From: Syngnathus acus
Lineage: Eukaryota; Chordata; Actinopteri; Syngnathiformes; Syngnathidae
Length of the DNA: 64,000 bases
Assembly: GCF_901709675.1 (NCBI RefSeq)
Contig: NC_051102.1
Coordinates: 9,991,412-10,055,411, forward strand
Direction of reading: 5' to 3'
The notes under the pieces were generated by a model. The model did no database searches and was not told where the DNA came from. It was given only the letters and a program-made list of their open reading frames with translations. A program made the position numbers and the translations under genes. Numbering within the stretch: position 1 is the first letter of the stretch; each line of letters opens with the position of its first letter. This document shows positions 55,849 through 64,000 of this stretch, in pieces.

Positions 55849-58035
55849 CTATTTGTTTTCTAAAATGTCACACCTGAACATCTCCTTGTACTTGTCCAGG
55901 GCCTCCTGGGCCACGTACTGGATGAAGCCCGGGTCCTGCGGGTTCAGCTCCCCGGGAACGGAGAAGATGAAAGAGGGAGAGTTGAGGACGTTCACCTCCA
56001 CTTGGGTCTTCCTTACTGACAGGTTCTTGTCGTGGCTCTTTGGCGCCACCTGCAGAGCAAAACGGAACACCAGAAGTACTGCACACGCTTCACGTCATGA
56101 GCTACACCAATACCATTCATGAATTTGCCAACGTGGTGATTCATCTCACCCTGGTGATGCGAAAGATGTTTTGAGTGTCCGCCCTTGCCACCCAGCCAAA
56201 CTCAGCGGCCATGTCGCCCAGCCAACCCAGCGTCTCGTCAGCGTGGCGCCGCACGATAGACAGGACCTCGTCGTATTGCTCCCTGGACACGCCGAGCAGC
56301 TGTGAAACCTGTTCGAGCTCCACATGCAGCTCCCTCACGCTGGGACATTCTGCAGGGATGGACGAGAGCAGACGTCTTTGGCAGCCGATAGATGTGGATG
56401 GGTGAGTGGTTAGTTGGCACTTTACCTGCCAGCAAAGTTCCCTGGCAAGCCTCGCACTGGTTCTGCAGTTGCCAGCACTCTGACGACTGCTTACGCAGGT
56501 CTCTGCACAACTTCCTGTTCCGCAGGAAGCGTGGGAATGTTCGCTCTGCAATCCAACACAAGGATGGATGTTATCTGTGGACTTTGGCAAATTGGAAGCA
56601 GGTATCTAAAATTGTGACGCTTTTTCTCGATCTGCCATCTCTGGTTCTGACCTCTCTTGTTTTGCTCTTGTTGCGCCCCGCCGCGGAGGCCGTCGAATGC
56701 CTGCGTCACCACCGCTCCAAACTCCTCCACCACGCTGCGTCCAAAGTCAAAGAAGGAGTCCAGCACCTCGTCCAGGCCCACGCCCTGCAGGAAGCCCGAG
56801 TCGCGGGCCGGGTCGTCGGGGGCGTCCGTGGCACCCGCCACCGGGGGCCCGCTTAAGAGAGCCCTGCGGACCGCCCGGTCCAGCCCGTCGCTCATCCTGG
56901 AGGCCAGCGCCGCGCTGCTGTTCACCAACGATCCCACCTTGCGGCTCAGGCGGGTGAAGGCGTCTTGGATGCGGACCACTTCGGCGTCGGGGCTTTCCGG
57001 GTCCTGGTTCACCAGGATGTCGTCTGCTTCCACGGCCGGTTCGCTGAAGCTGCTGAAACGTCTCGAAACGAGACGGAAGAAGTTCTCAACCTGGCAGTGG
57101 AGATGAAGAAAAGGTTGTGGAGTGAGAATACGATTGCTATTTAACAATGTATCTTGACTACACAGCAGTGAAGGATTCTGAACATGGCTTTGTCCTACTT
57201 TGGTCTGGAACGTTCCGAAGCCTCTGCGGCAGGTTTTGGTGAAGAATGTTTTACACGCGTCCTCCAAACACGGTCTGCACTCGTCCCAATGGGACCGCAA
57301 GGAGGCCTTGCACTGCTCCTCGGCCTCCTGCAGCTTCTCTGTCACATCCTGAGCCAGTTGCGCTGCACCCTGGTGGAAGAAAGAAACTACGTTTTGGTTT
57401 GTACTTTTCAAAGGGCTAGTCCACATATATATGTTAAATACATTCTTGTTTATAATTGAAATGAGTTCTTTTTATGACAGAAGGTACCATAAGTGTGTAT
57501 CTACCTTTTTCTTGTCACCACTGCGATTCAGAGACTTCATGAGGTGCTCGTGCTTGCGCTCGTTCCTCCACATCACCTCCCTCATTTGCCCCACGCCGTA
57601 CAAGGCGCGCTTCACCTCCTCGCCCACCACCTTCTCGCCGGCTTTGGACAATTCTGACAAGGCAAAATAGAACCTTCATCAACCTGCGTTTGGGGGTAAG
57701 TGGAGCAGTGCCCCCTTTCTTCCAGCAAATGCTGTTTTTTTTTTTTATCATCTTAGGTGGGTGAATATCCAAGGCCACTTTCAAGCAGCGGCTGGAAAAA
57801 TGATCACGCCAAAGCACTGATGCCAAAACAAGCAGATGAATGCCAAATGGTAAGCAGAGCTGCATCAAAGTTTTGTCACATTTGCTAACTTAGCGTCTGA
57901 TGTGCGGCACATAACTTGAATGGGTTTTGAAACATCACCTGCTAAAGTGTCTCCTGAGGCGCTTCCATCCTCGGAGGCACTGCTGACAAGCAGCCCCAAT
58001 GACGCCAGCATAACCAGACTGAGCACAACCTTCAT
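55849..58035 (-). CDS. clul1: Clusterin-like protein 1
   Basis: This is a secreted clusterin-family glycoprotein; the mammalian gene is expressed mainly in cone photoreceptors. Minus-strand coding exons 58035-57939, 57653-57505, 57369-57199, 57090-56652, 56545-56426, 56349-56150 and 56049-55849 join in phase to 1377 nt, or 458 residues (human about 466). A signal peptide (MKVVLSLVMLASLGLLVSSA) comes first, then a coiled-coil-like stretch (ELSKAGEKVVGEEVKRAL). Two five-cysteine clusters have spacings C-x10-C-x2-C-x4-C-x7-C and C-x9-C-x6-C-x2-C-x7-C, which are exactly those of clusterin. The Arg-rich chain-cleavage site of clusterin is not seen, which with synteny favours CLUL1 over CLU. Possible N-glycosylation sequons are NRS and NSS. 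The last codons (after EMFR) read through a possible weak donor AG/GTGTGA; if spliced there, the C-terminus would differ. Confidence 0.9.
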
Positions 58036-58549
58036 TTTGTGGTCTGAAAAGACACACACACACAGACAGACTCACGTCAATATCGTTCAGAGATAATAGG
58101 ATTTGCGCTTGTGGCCAAATTCTAACACTTGAGGGCGCTCCAGTATGAGGATTAAAAAAAAAAAAGAGAGACCCATCAACAGGTAAAAACATATATTTTG
58201 AATTAATTGCATGTAATGTGCATTTGTTAGCATAGATTTTAGTATGTTAGTCATATTCAATCATTATTTTAATAAAATAATTTTATGAATGATAGTTTCT
58301 TATTAAAATAGAAGGATTTTTGACAGTTCAGTTTTACAATGAATATGTTTTTATTTGGATTTTATTTTATGCAAGTTGAGATAATGCAAGATTGGATGTA
58401 TTTTTCCATGATCCCCCATTTTAATTATTTTTAGTTTAACTACAGTTACATTGATTCATAAGCTTATGTAGAAACACTTACATTACAAATATTTATTTGC
58501 AATTGATATGAGCAAAGATGAATAACAAGTCGACGGAAAGATGACTTAC

Positions 58550-58590
58550 CGGCCTGAAGATCCACTGACAGAGTTAAGAAAAACAAAACG
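58550..58590 (-). other. clul1: Probable clul1 5' non-coding exon
   Basis: On the minus strand a consensus donor GGCCG/GTAAGT lies at 58550, about 500 bases before the acceptor at 58043-58044 that opens the ATG exon. A TATA-like GTACAAATAG at 58621-58612 would place transcription start near 58585. The upstream limit is approximate. Confidence 0.45.
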
Positions 58591-58684
58591 CTTTGTGGAG
58601 CTTGCCAGGTCTATTTGTACCCTTTCCACTAGGAGCGTGATAGGTGATCCTATTAGCGTCTTTGCTTTTGCCGTCCATGCTCGT

Positions 58685-58690
58685 TAATCC
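58685..58690 (+). promoter_or_regulatory. OTX/CRX-type homeodomain site upstream of clul1
   Basis: TAATCC, the core bound by the photoreceptor regulators CRX and OTX, lies about 100 bases upstream of the presumed clul1 start. CLUL1 is retina-enriched in mammals, so the site fits, but a six-base match also occurs often by chance. Confidence 0.3.
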
Positions 58691-58769
58691 TACAGCCAAG
58701 CACTGCTTTGTTTACAACGCTTTTGCACGCAAAAAAATGAAACGTTCAGAAACTATGATATGTTAAAGG

Positions 58770-59110
58770 AGTGTGTCGTGGAGTGGGTTCTCTCACACCA
58801 AACTCATCCCAGAATACTCACGGGCCTTCGTCAAAACTGCCAATTGAAATTTAAATCCGAACGGGATCCAGTCTAGATTGATAGGTGTGTCCCAATACTT
58901 TTGTCCATGTCACGGTTTCTCGACATGACACTTGTTGGTTCGCAAAGCTGATGACAGGATGTAAACAATCTGTTGGGCTCTTTTGCATCTGGATTGTGGT
59001 GATGGGGGTTCTTCCCTATGGGCTCAAGAATGTGCCCTTTTTGCACGCCGTGACCCGCAAATCCAAGTGGCATGGTAATCAGAACCACATCGGGGTCTGT
59101 GGCACCTGGT
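58770..59110. mobile_element. Possible degenerate Tc1/mariner-like fragment
   Basis: The stretch contains CACACCAAACTCATCC near 58796 and GTGTCCCAATACTTTTGTCC near 58886. Both phrases are familiar from Tc1/mariner-type elements of fish (the latter is the usual sub-terminal motif). No transposase frame or inverted repeats survive. The call is tentative. Confidence 0.3.
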
Positions 59111-59380
59111 TCCTATCACTGTGACTGCAGGAGTCTTGTGCTCATGTTATTGCTGGAGGACACGCATGGAAAATTCATAAAGAGCTCAGGGAATCATTTC
59201 TTGTCATAACAGCCAATCTGTGTTGATCTTGATGAGCATGCACGATAAAAAATCAAAAAGTGATTGGCCACTTTGGTTTGAAACTTGTAAGATATTTTGT
59301 ACCAATTAAGGTGTCTATCCAATTAACTGTAAAAATATGGAATCCACGGGGTTGCTGGGTACTGGTTAATTGGCCTTGTT

Positions 59381-59481
59381 TGTGGTGTCCCACAGGGCTC
59401 CATGCTGGGGCCACTTTTGAATGTGTATACTAATTACTAAACGGATTCTCTTTGCAGATGACGCGAATACATTGCTACTTT
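59381..59481 (+). mobile_element. LINE reverse transcriptase fragment
   Basis: Translated on the plus strand this gives CGVPQGSMLGPLLNVYTN, then a stop and, after a frame change, ILFADDANTLL. These are conserved reverse transcriptase blocks of non-LTR retrotransposons (GVPQGS.LGPLLF..Y.ND and the FADD catalytic motif). The spacing between them is shortened, so it is an internally deleted, dead copy. It lies between clul1 and colec12. Confidence 0.7.
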
Positions 59482-60028
59482 GAGAAACAGGTTTAATTTG
59501 TTTTGTGACCATAACTCAAATCAATCATCTCTCAAATCATCTTTTCCCATTAAAATTAATTAATATTCCTTAAAACATACATTGGTGATATTTTATCTTC
59601 ATTCTTTTATTTTAATATTTCATTTATTTTTTGTTCATTCTTATATTGCCAGATTTTATTCACATTTTTGCATTTCCTAACTAGTGCGTAAAAGTGACGT
59701 CCAACATTTGACTAATTTTACTTGAACGTGATTACAAGTGAAACTAACTTTTCTTTGTTTTGCGACACAAACACACACACACACAAGGGGGGTGGGTGCT
59801 CACGCAAGACGGTGCAGCCAGATGTGAGAACACGTGGTTTCTTTCTCCAAACAGCCTCGCAGGCTTTTCCAGCACTTCCTCTCTTGTCGCAGCTCTCCTA
59901 CTCTCCTCACTTTTCTTGCTAAGCCTTCCTTCCCTCGCACACTTTACAAAAAAAACAACTTTTTAACTTTTTTGTGTTTGGAAAAAAAAAAGCGGCCTTT
60001 TCCTTGAACTTGTCCTGCACTTTTGCAG

Positions 60029-60135
60029 CATCAAGTTGATCGTGACGGATGGAACTGTGCATGTGATGGAGTAATTCCTGTACCAAAAGAGCCAAAGCAA
60101 TGCAGTGAGTCGATGAGACACAACAAAGAGGTACA
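60029..60135 (+). other. colec12: Probable colec12 5' UTR
   Basis: Sequence just before the ATG is presumed leader. CTTTTGCAG at 60021-60029 could be an acceptor for a leader exon, or the leader may continue further upstream. Short upstream ATGs are present (near 60050-60070). The limits are uncertain. Confidence 0.3.
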
Positions 60136-60856
60136 ATGAAAGGTAAGATCGTTTATTGGATAGATAGATAAATATTGTACTGTAGTGTGTGTGTGTGTAT
60201 GAGGTGCCACTTTTGTTAGGCCACACCGTGCGACCTGTGGAATGCGTGGGCAACTACTCGCGTCTTACATCTGCTTTCACTTAGTGCACCGCACGTAGCA
60301 TGTGTGTAACACAAAAGACAAAGTGAGACATGCTTGCTATTACGTTATATCATACCAATATTAAGTGACACTTAAAATGACATCATTGGCTTCATGTAAT
60401 CCAATAAAATACAAATTTGGGTTCTTGGTCGGTGGAGGGGCAGTTATGATTGTGCCCCGCGAATTCTTTTTCTAATTTATATATGACTTGGGCAGCAATG
60501 CTATCAGGCTAACGATTTCTTTCCAAGGCCACGAAAAACAGCAAAAAGCATGACGAATGACTTTACTATTCCCCCCGCATATTTCTTTCACTTGGCAGTA
60601 AACTTTGACATGTAATATTACCAGAAGTTGCAAAATAATTTTGGATCTGTTTGACACCAACACATTGTGAAACTGGGCCTGAAAAACAGAAAGTAACACA
60701 GAGTGCCAGAAAAGCGTCTCAGAGAAGTCAATGAACGCACCACAGCTGTGCAACTGTTGATTTTTCTCCAAACATCACATTTATTTCTCATGTTTTCCCC
60801 TTCAGACGACTTTGGGGAAGAGGAGGAGGTGCAGTCTTTTGGCTACAAGAGGTTCG
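60136..60856 (+). CDS. colec12: Collectin-12 (scavenger receptor with C-type lectin), 5' end only
   Basis: COLEC12 is a type II membrane scavenger receptor with coiled-coil, collagen-like and C-type lectin domains that binds microbes and modified lipoproteins. Only the first two coding exons are in the window: 60136-60142 (ATGAAAG, donor GTAAGA) and 60806-60856 (acceptor CCTTCAG, donor GTGAGT). They give MKDDFGEEEEVQSFGYKRF with a split Gly codon, nearly identical to the human N-terminus. The next exon, which would encode the membrane segment, was not found before position 64000, so intron 2 is longer than 3.1 kb. Synteny with clul1 and opposite orientation support the call. Confidence 0.88.
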
Positions 60857-60943
60857 GTGAGTATTGTGCGACGCTCACGACACTCCACTTCAAAGATTTC
60901 GCTTGTCTGGGCAGAAATCCTATTTTGGCAGCAGCTGTATTTT

Positions 60944-61255
60944 AATAATAATAATTCATTACATTTGTATAGCCTTCTCCTGCACATCACCCCGACTCTG
61001 GAACTCTCTCCCTCAGTCTGTCTGTGACTCACCCACACTCCCCATATTTAAGTCCCGTCTAAAAACCTACCTCTTCTCTCAAGCTCATGACCTCCCCTAC
61101 CCATAACTGGTTTCCTCTTCTTAATTTTATCCAATTGTTTCTTCCCCGTCCCCCTCCCCCTCCCCTCATGTATGTCTTTGCCTTGTTCCCTGTAAGCGTC
61201 TTTGGGTTTTTGAAAAGCGTTATACAAATTTAATGAATTATTATTATTATTATAG
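60944..61255 (+). mobile_element. LINE (L2-like) 3' fragment with inverted tails
   Basis: The plus strand encodes SPRLWNSLPQSVCDSP followed by IFKSRLKTYLF (about 60985-61080), the conserved C-terminal block of L2-like reverse transcriptases. It ends in the tail AAAAGCGTTATACAAATTTA with ATT repeats at about 61211-61252. A reverse-complement copy of the same tail (AATAATAATAATTCATTACA and TTTGTATAGCC) stands at 60944-60972, in front of the fragment. The copy is dead and lies in colec12 intron 2. Confidence 0.65.
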
Positions 61256-61281
61256 CGCTTTTCAAAAACCCAAAGACGCTT
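61194..61281. repeat. 31-bp near-perfect inverted repeat (hairpin)
   Basis: The arm at 61194-61224 (starting AAGCGTCTTTGGG) is the reverse complement of 61251-61281 with 30 of 31 matches; the loop is 26 bases of ATT-rich sequence. It arises where the L2-like 3' tail meets an inverted copy of itself, so it is probably a tail-to-tail insertion or fold-back rather than a gene. It could form a stable hairpin. Confidence 0.85.
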
Positions 61282-61299
61282 TTTTTCAAAGCGTATTTT

Positions 61300-64000
61300 G
61301 TATTCTAGTTCTTCGTTCTTATGACAACACACAGCATCCTGTGTGCTCCTGACATTACAACCTGGTCACGCCCAGGAGCACTTTAAGGGGAAAAACCTTG
61401 TTGAAAAAACTTGAAGCCCAAAACAACCTATTTAGTCAAAAGCTTTGCTATGTAAGGCAGGCAGCACGAATAGTTCCCAGAATGCAACGCAACAGGCCAT
61501 GCTGATGTTTTATGGTCTTGGTGCAGCTAAAACAAAAGCATCAATCACATGCAGGTGCAACACCAGCAGCTCTTCCAGTTGGACCCTTTTACTTTTCAAT
61601 GGTTTTCTCTTAGTGGAAAACCCAAGCATAACAAAATGCATCAGTACAAAACCACACTGAGCACTGCTGCCATTTAGGTCGGATTGCTTCCAAACCACCA
61701 TGAACAAGAAGTACAGTTGTTTCAAACACGTTTTTTTCCTTTTCTTCTTTAAAGGGGACATATTATGGATGAATTACTTTTTATTTTTTTTGCTCTTGAC
61801 TCTTATCCCATTTAATTAATGGACTGAACAAAAATGGTGCCGCAACAATGTGTAGACAAACAATATAACAGCGCAGAGTTATATGGTCTGCGTGGAATGA
61901 CTAATATTAGTGCAGCACTGATGAGATGAGAGACGAGTTGTGAAATGTTTTTGAGATGTTATTATGGCAGGACACGACCCCAGTGTAATATGCACGCAGG
62001 AAGGAGTGCAAATAGGGTTTGACTAACAATGTATAGTTGTCTGTATTTTACTGCCCCCAGGTGGCCAAAAGCATGCACGCACGAAGGAGCAGCATTCAAT
62101 TGGTCGGGAAAAATGTCTAATTTGGGGTTGCCGAAACGGTTTCTTCGACATTTACTGTAATTGGCTTGGTTTTGTTTCGAAAACATACAGTTGCTGCCTT
62201 GTTCATGTTATGGCTTCTGTCACCTGCGTCTGGTTTAGTCATAATCCACGCACGCAGCTATTTATAGCTACGTCTGGTCCCAATTTAGTCTGCTGGATTA
62301 TTACGAGTCTTGTTGTTGTTTAACAGCATGCCTTTGTAGATTCTTTGCGTGTTTTGGGGAATTTGGACTTTCTGCCTCATTGGATTGCATATCAGGTCTA
62401 ACTGGAACGTAACTTGAGCTATTATCAAAAGGATTTAGCTTGCCGAGTCGTGATCCACTTTGTTTTATGTTTCGTTTGACAGTCAATTTCAGGCAAGGAA
62501 TACCTCAAATGTATTCAACTTGTGTGATTAAGATTGATTCATTTCAATCTGACACTACAAATTGTTGAAAGTAAGAAAATATTTTTTTTCCGTTTTTTTA
62601 ATGCTTGAAAAGAAACATGTTATATGAGTCTTAAGTGTTTCGCCAGGAATTCTTGCCCATGTGTGCAGAATTCTGGTTGCTTTTTCTTTGGTGTGTGCAA
62701 AAGAGAACAAAGGGAGTTTTCACAAGAGGTTTGGTATCCCGGTGAAATTAGGTCCAAAACCTGAGAACTTGCTGAGCCACTTCCTGCATTAGAAGTTGAT
62801 TCAGTGCAAATGTATATACACTGAGAGGAGGAGCGGAGCGGAGCGGGGCTTGGTTCCAAGTGGGTGTTGCGGCTTTCATTCGGGTCCGTGTCGAGGCTTT
62901 GCTGTGTCAGCAATGTGCCACAGGCTTGGAAAAATGTAACTCAACCTTCAGAGGGTCTATTTATATTATATTTTATATATAGGTTCTTCATTTCCGCATG
63001 TACGTGAGGCAGGGCACGGTGAAGGGGTGTCAAGGGACACGGTGGGGGGGGGCTGCTTTTGTCAGGTTTCCAGCCGAGGAGTCGCATTCCTTGCCCGACT
63101 TATTTTGGAGAGCGCCACAGTGAGTGGTTCTAATTTACGGCGACTTTATTAGCAGAAAAGAATGCTTTCAGTCTGTTACTTATGAACCCCCCCCCCCCCC
63201 CTCCCCTACATGCACATGTTGAGTTTGTACAGTGCGGCCTTACAAATTGAATTCATTCTGTGATTACACACGTATCTCAAATCAGGTTTTTGTATTGAAA
63301 TGAATGAAAATGACATTAATCCGTTCCAGCAGACAAAACAACCAAAAACGGTGTTATAAGGAGTCACTTTTATCTCAAGTTATTTTATTTTGTCGTCCAA
63401 ATGAAATATCACTTCCTGATGGTTTCAATCAAACAAAAAAAAGAGTCAGCTGGTGTCAGATTCAAGAGTTTTTTATTCGCCATGTTTGAGCGTGCCAAAC
63501 AAGGAATTTGACTTCGGTAAATCACAGCCTCTGTTCAACATTTAGGTGACTAACAACACTCAGGACATGTGAAAAATGGCAAATATTCTCAAACATCCCC
63601 TGATCTTAAACTCCCAAGAGGGCAAGGAAGAACTCAAAACTCCAGCTAGGGGAACTGAGTCAGAGGACTAAGGAAGTGACAGTTATCGGGTCAATCCGGG
63701 ATTGAGTGACTCAAAAGGCAGACGAGGCGACTGGTCGGACGGAGCCACTGGGAATTGTCCCTGAGGATCATTTAAAACGGGTTAGTGCTCATCCAATTTT
63801 AAGATCTTGCCCGCATTTGGGGGAAAAAAAAGCTTACCAATTTAGAGTCGCTGGAGCCAATTTTGGGAAAATTGCAATCTTGCAGTAAGAAAAGAGCGTC
63901 GAGTCACATTGCTAAGATGCTTTTTGAGGCGTGAAATGTTGTGGGAACAGAGTGGTAGTCAAATCGACATCTGGTAGGGTGTAGGTTTTCATATAATGTC
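61300..64000 (+). other. colec12: colec12 intron 2 (continues beyond window)
   Basis: No coding exon is recognised here. The stretch holds repeat family A copy 3 at 61821-61935, preceded by TTTAAAGGGGACATATTATG near 61751, a phrase common at the start of fish repeats. It also holds a poly-C run at about 63187-63202 and a weak CTCF-like CTGCCCCCAGGTGGCC near 62051. The remainder is unremarkable AT-rich intron sequence. Confidence 0.6.
61821..61935 (+). repeat. Dispersed repeat family A, copy 3
   Basis: The sequence GAACAAAAATGGTGCCGCAA, then CAATGTGTAGACAAACAATA and ATATGGTCTG follows the order of copies 1 and 2. Upstream, TTTAAAGGGGACATATTATG at about 61751 may be the start of the same element. 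This copy is the longest and may help to define the family. Confidence 0.5.

Noticed and set aside
59963-60253. Minus-strand open frame across the colec12 first exon
   Set aside because: It is antisense to a recognised exon and passes through microsatellite sequence.
61864-62100. Possible non-coding RNA or promoter near CTGCCCCCAGGTGGCC
   Set aside because: The motif is a one-mismatch CTCF-like core within dispersed repeat sequence; nothing else supports a functional site.

Overview
The window is vertebrate nuclear DNA, almost certainly from a ray-finned (teleost) fish. All four recognisable genes are split by short GT-AG introns, and the proteins are clear orthologues of vertebrate genes. 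The background is full of microsatellites, long poly-C tracts and fragments of fish-type transposable elements. There is no bacterial, phage or CRISPR-like system here. The species cannot be named from sequence alone.

Layout: positions 1 to about 37,000 form a gene-poor flank in which I could identify no protein-coding gene; two short exon-like segments are noted with low confidence. From about 37.1 to 42.1 kb lies adcyap1 on the minus strand (PACAP neuropeptide precursor, four coding exons, 178 residues). It is probably followed by a long 3' UTR that carries a complete piggyBac-type MITE. From about 45 to 55.6 kb lies yes1 on the plus strand (Src-family tyrosine kinase, 11 coding exons, 544 residues, every splice phase checked). 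It converges on clul1 on the minus strand (clusterin-like 1, 7 coding exons, 458 residues, both clusterin five-cysteine clusters intact). From 60.1 kb to the end is the 5' end of colec12 on the plus strand (scavenger receptor collectin, first two coding exons only).

Order and orientation adcyap1(-) yes1(+) clul1(-) colec12(+) match human 18p11.32 read in reverse. The difference is that TYMS and ENOSF1, which lie between YES1 and CLUL1 in human, have no room here: the two stop codons are only 1.4 kb apart. The genes do not form a functional pathway; they are a conserved neighbourhood. adcyap1 and yes1 are divergent and separated by about 3 kb containing a CTCF-like site, while yes1 and clul1 are convergent with probably touching 3' UTRs.

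The most useful observations are the loss or relocation of tyms/enosf1, substitutions at usually fixed positions (the SH2 FLVRES motif of yes1, position 20 of PACAP), a NAGNAG tandem acceptor just before the PACAP-coding exon, a cluster of degenerate repeats in opposed orientations at 8.5-9.7 kb, a 31-bp near-perfect palindrome at 61.2 kb, and several dispersed repeat families. I found no sign of an undescribed biological system.
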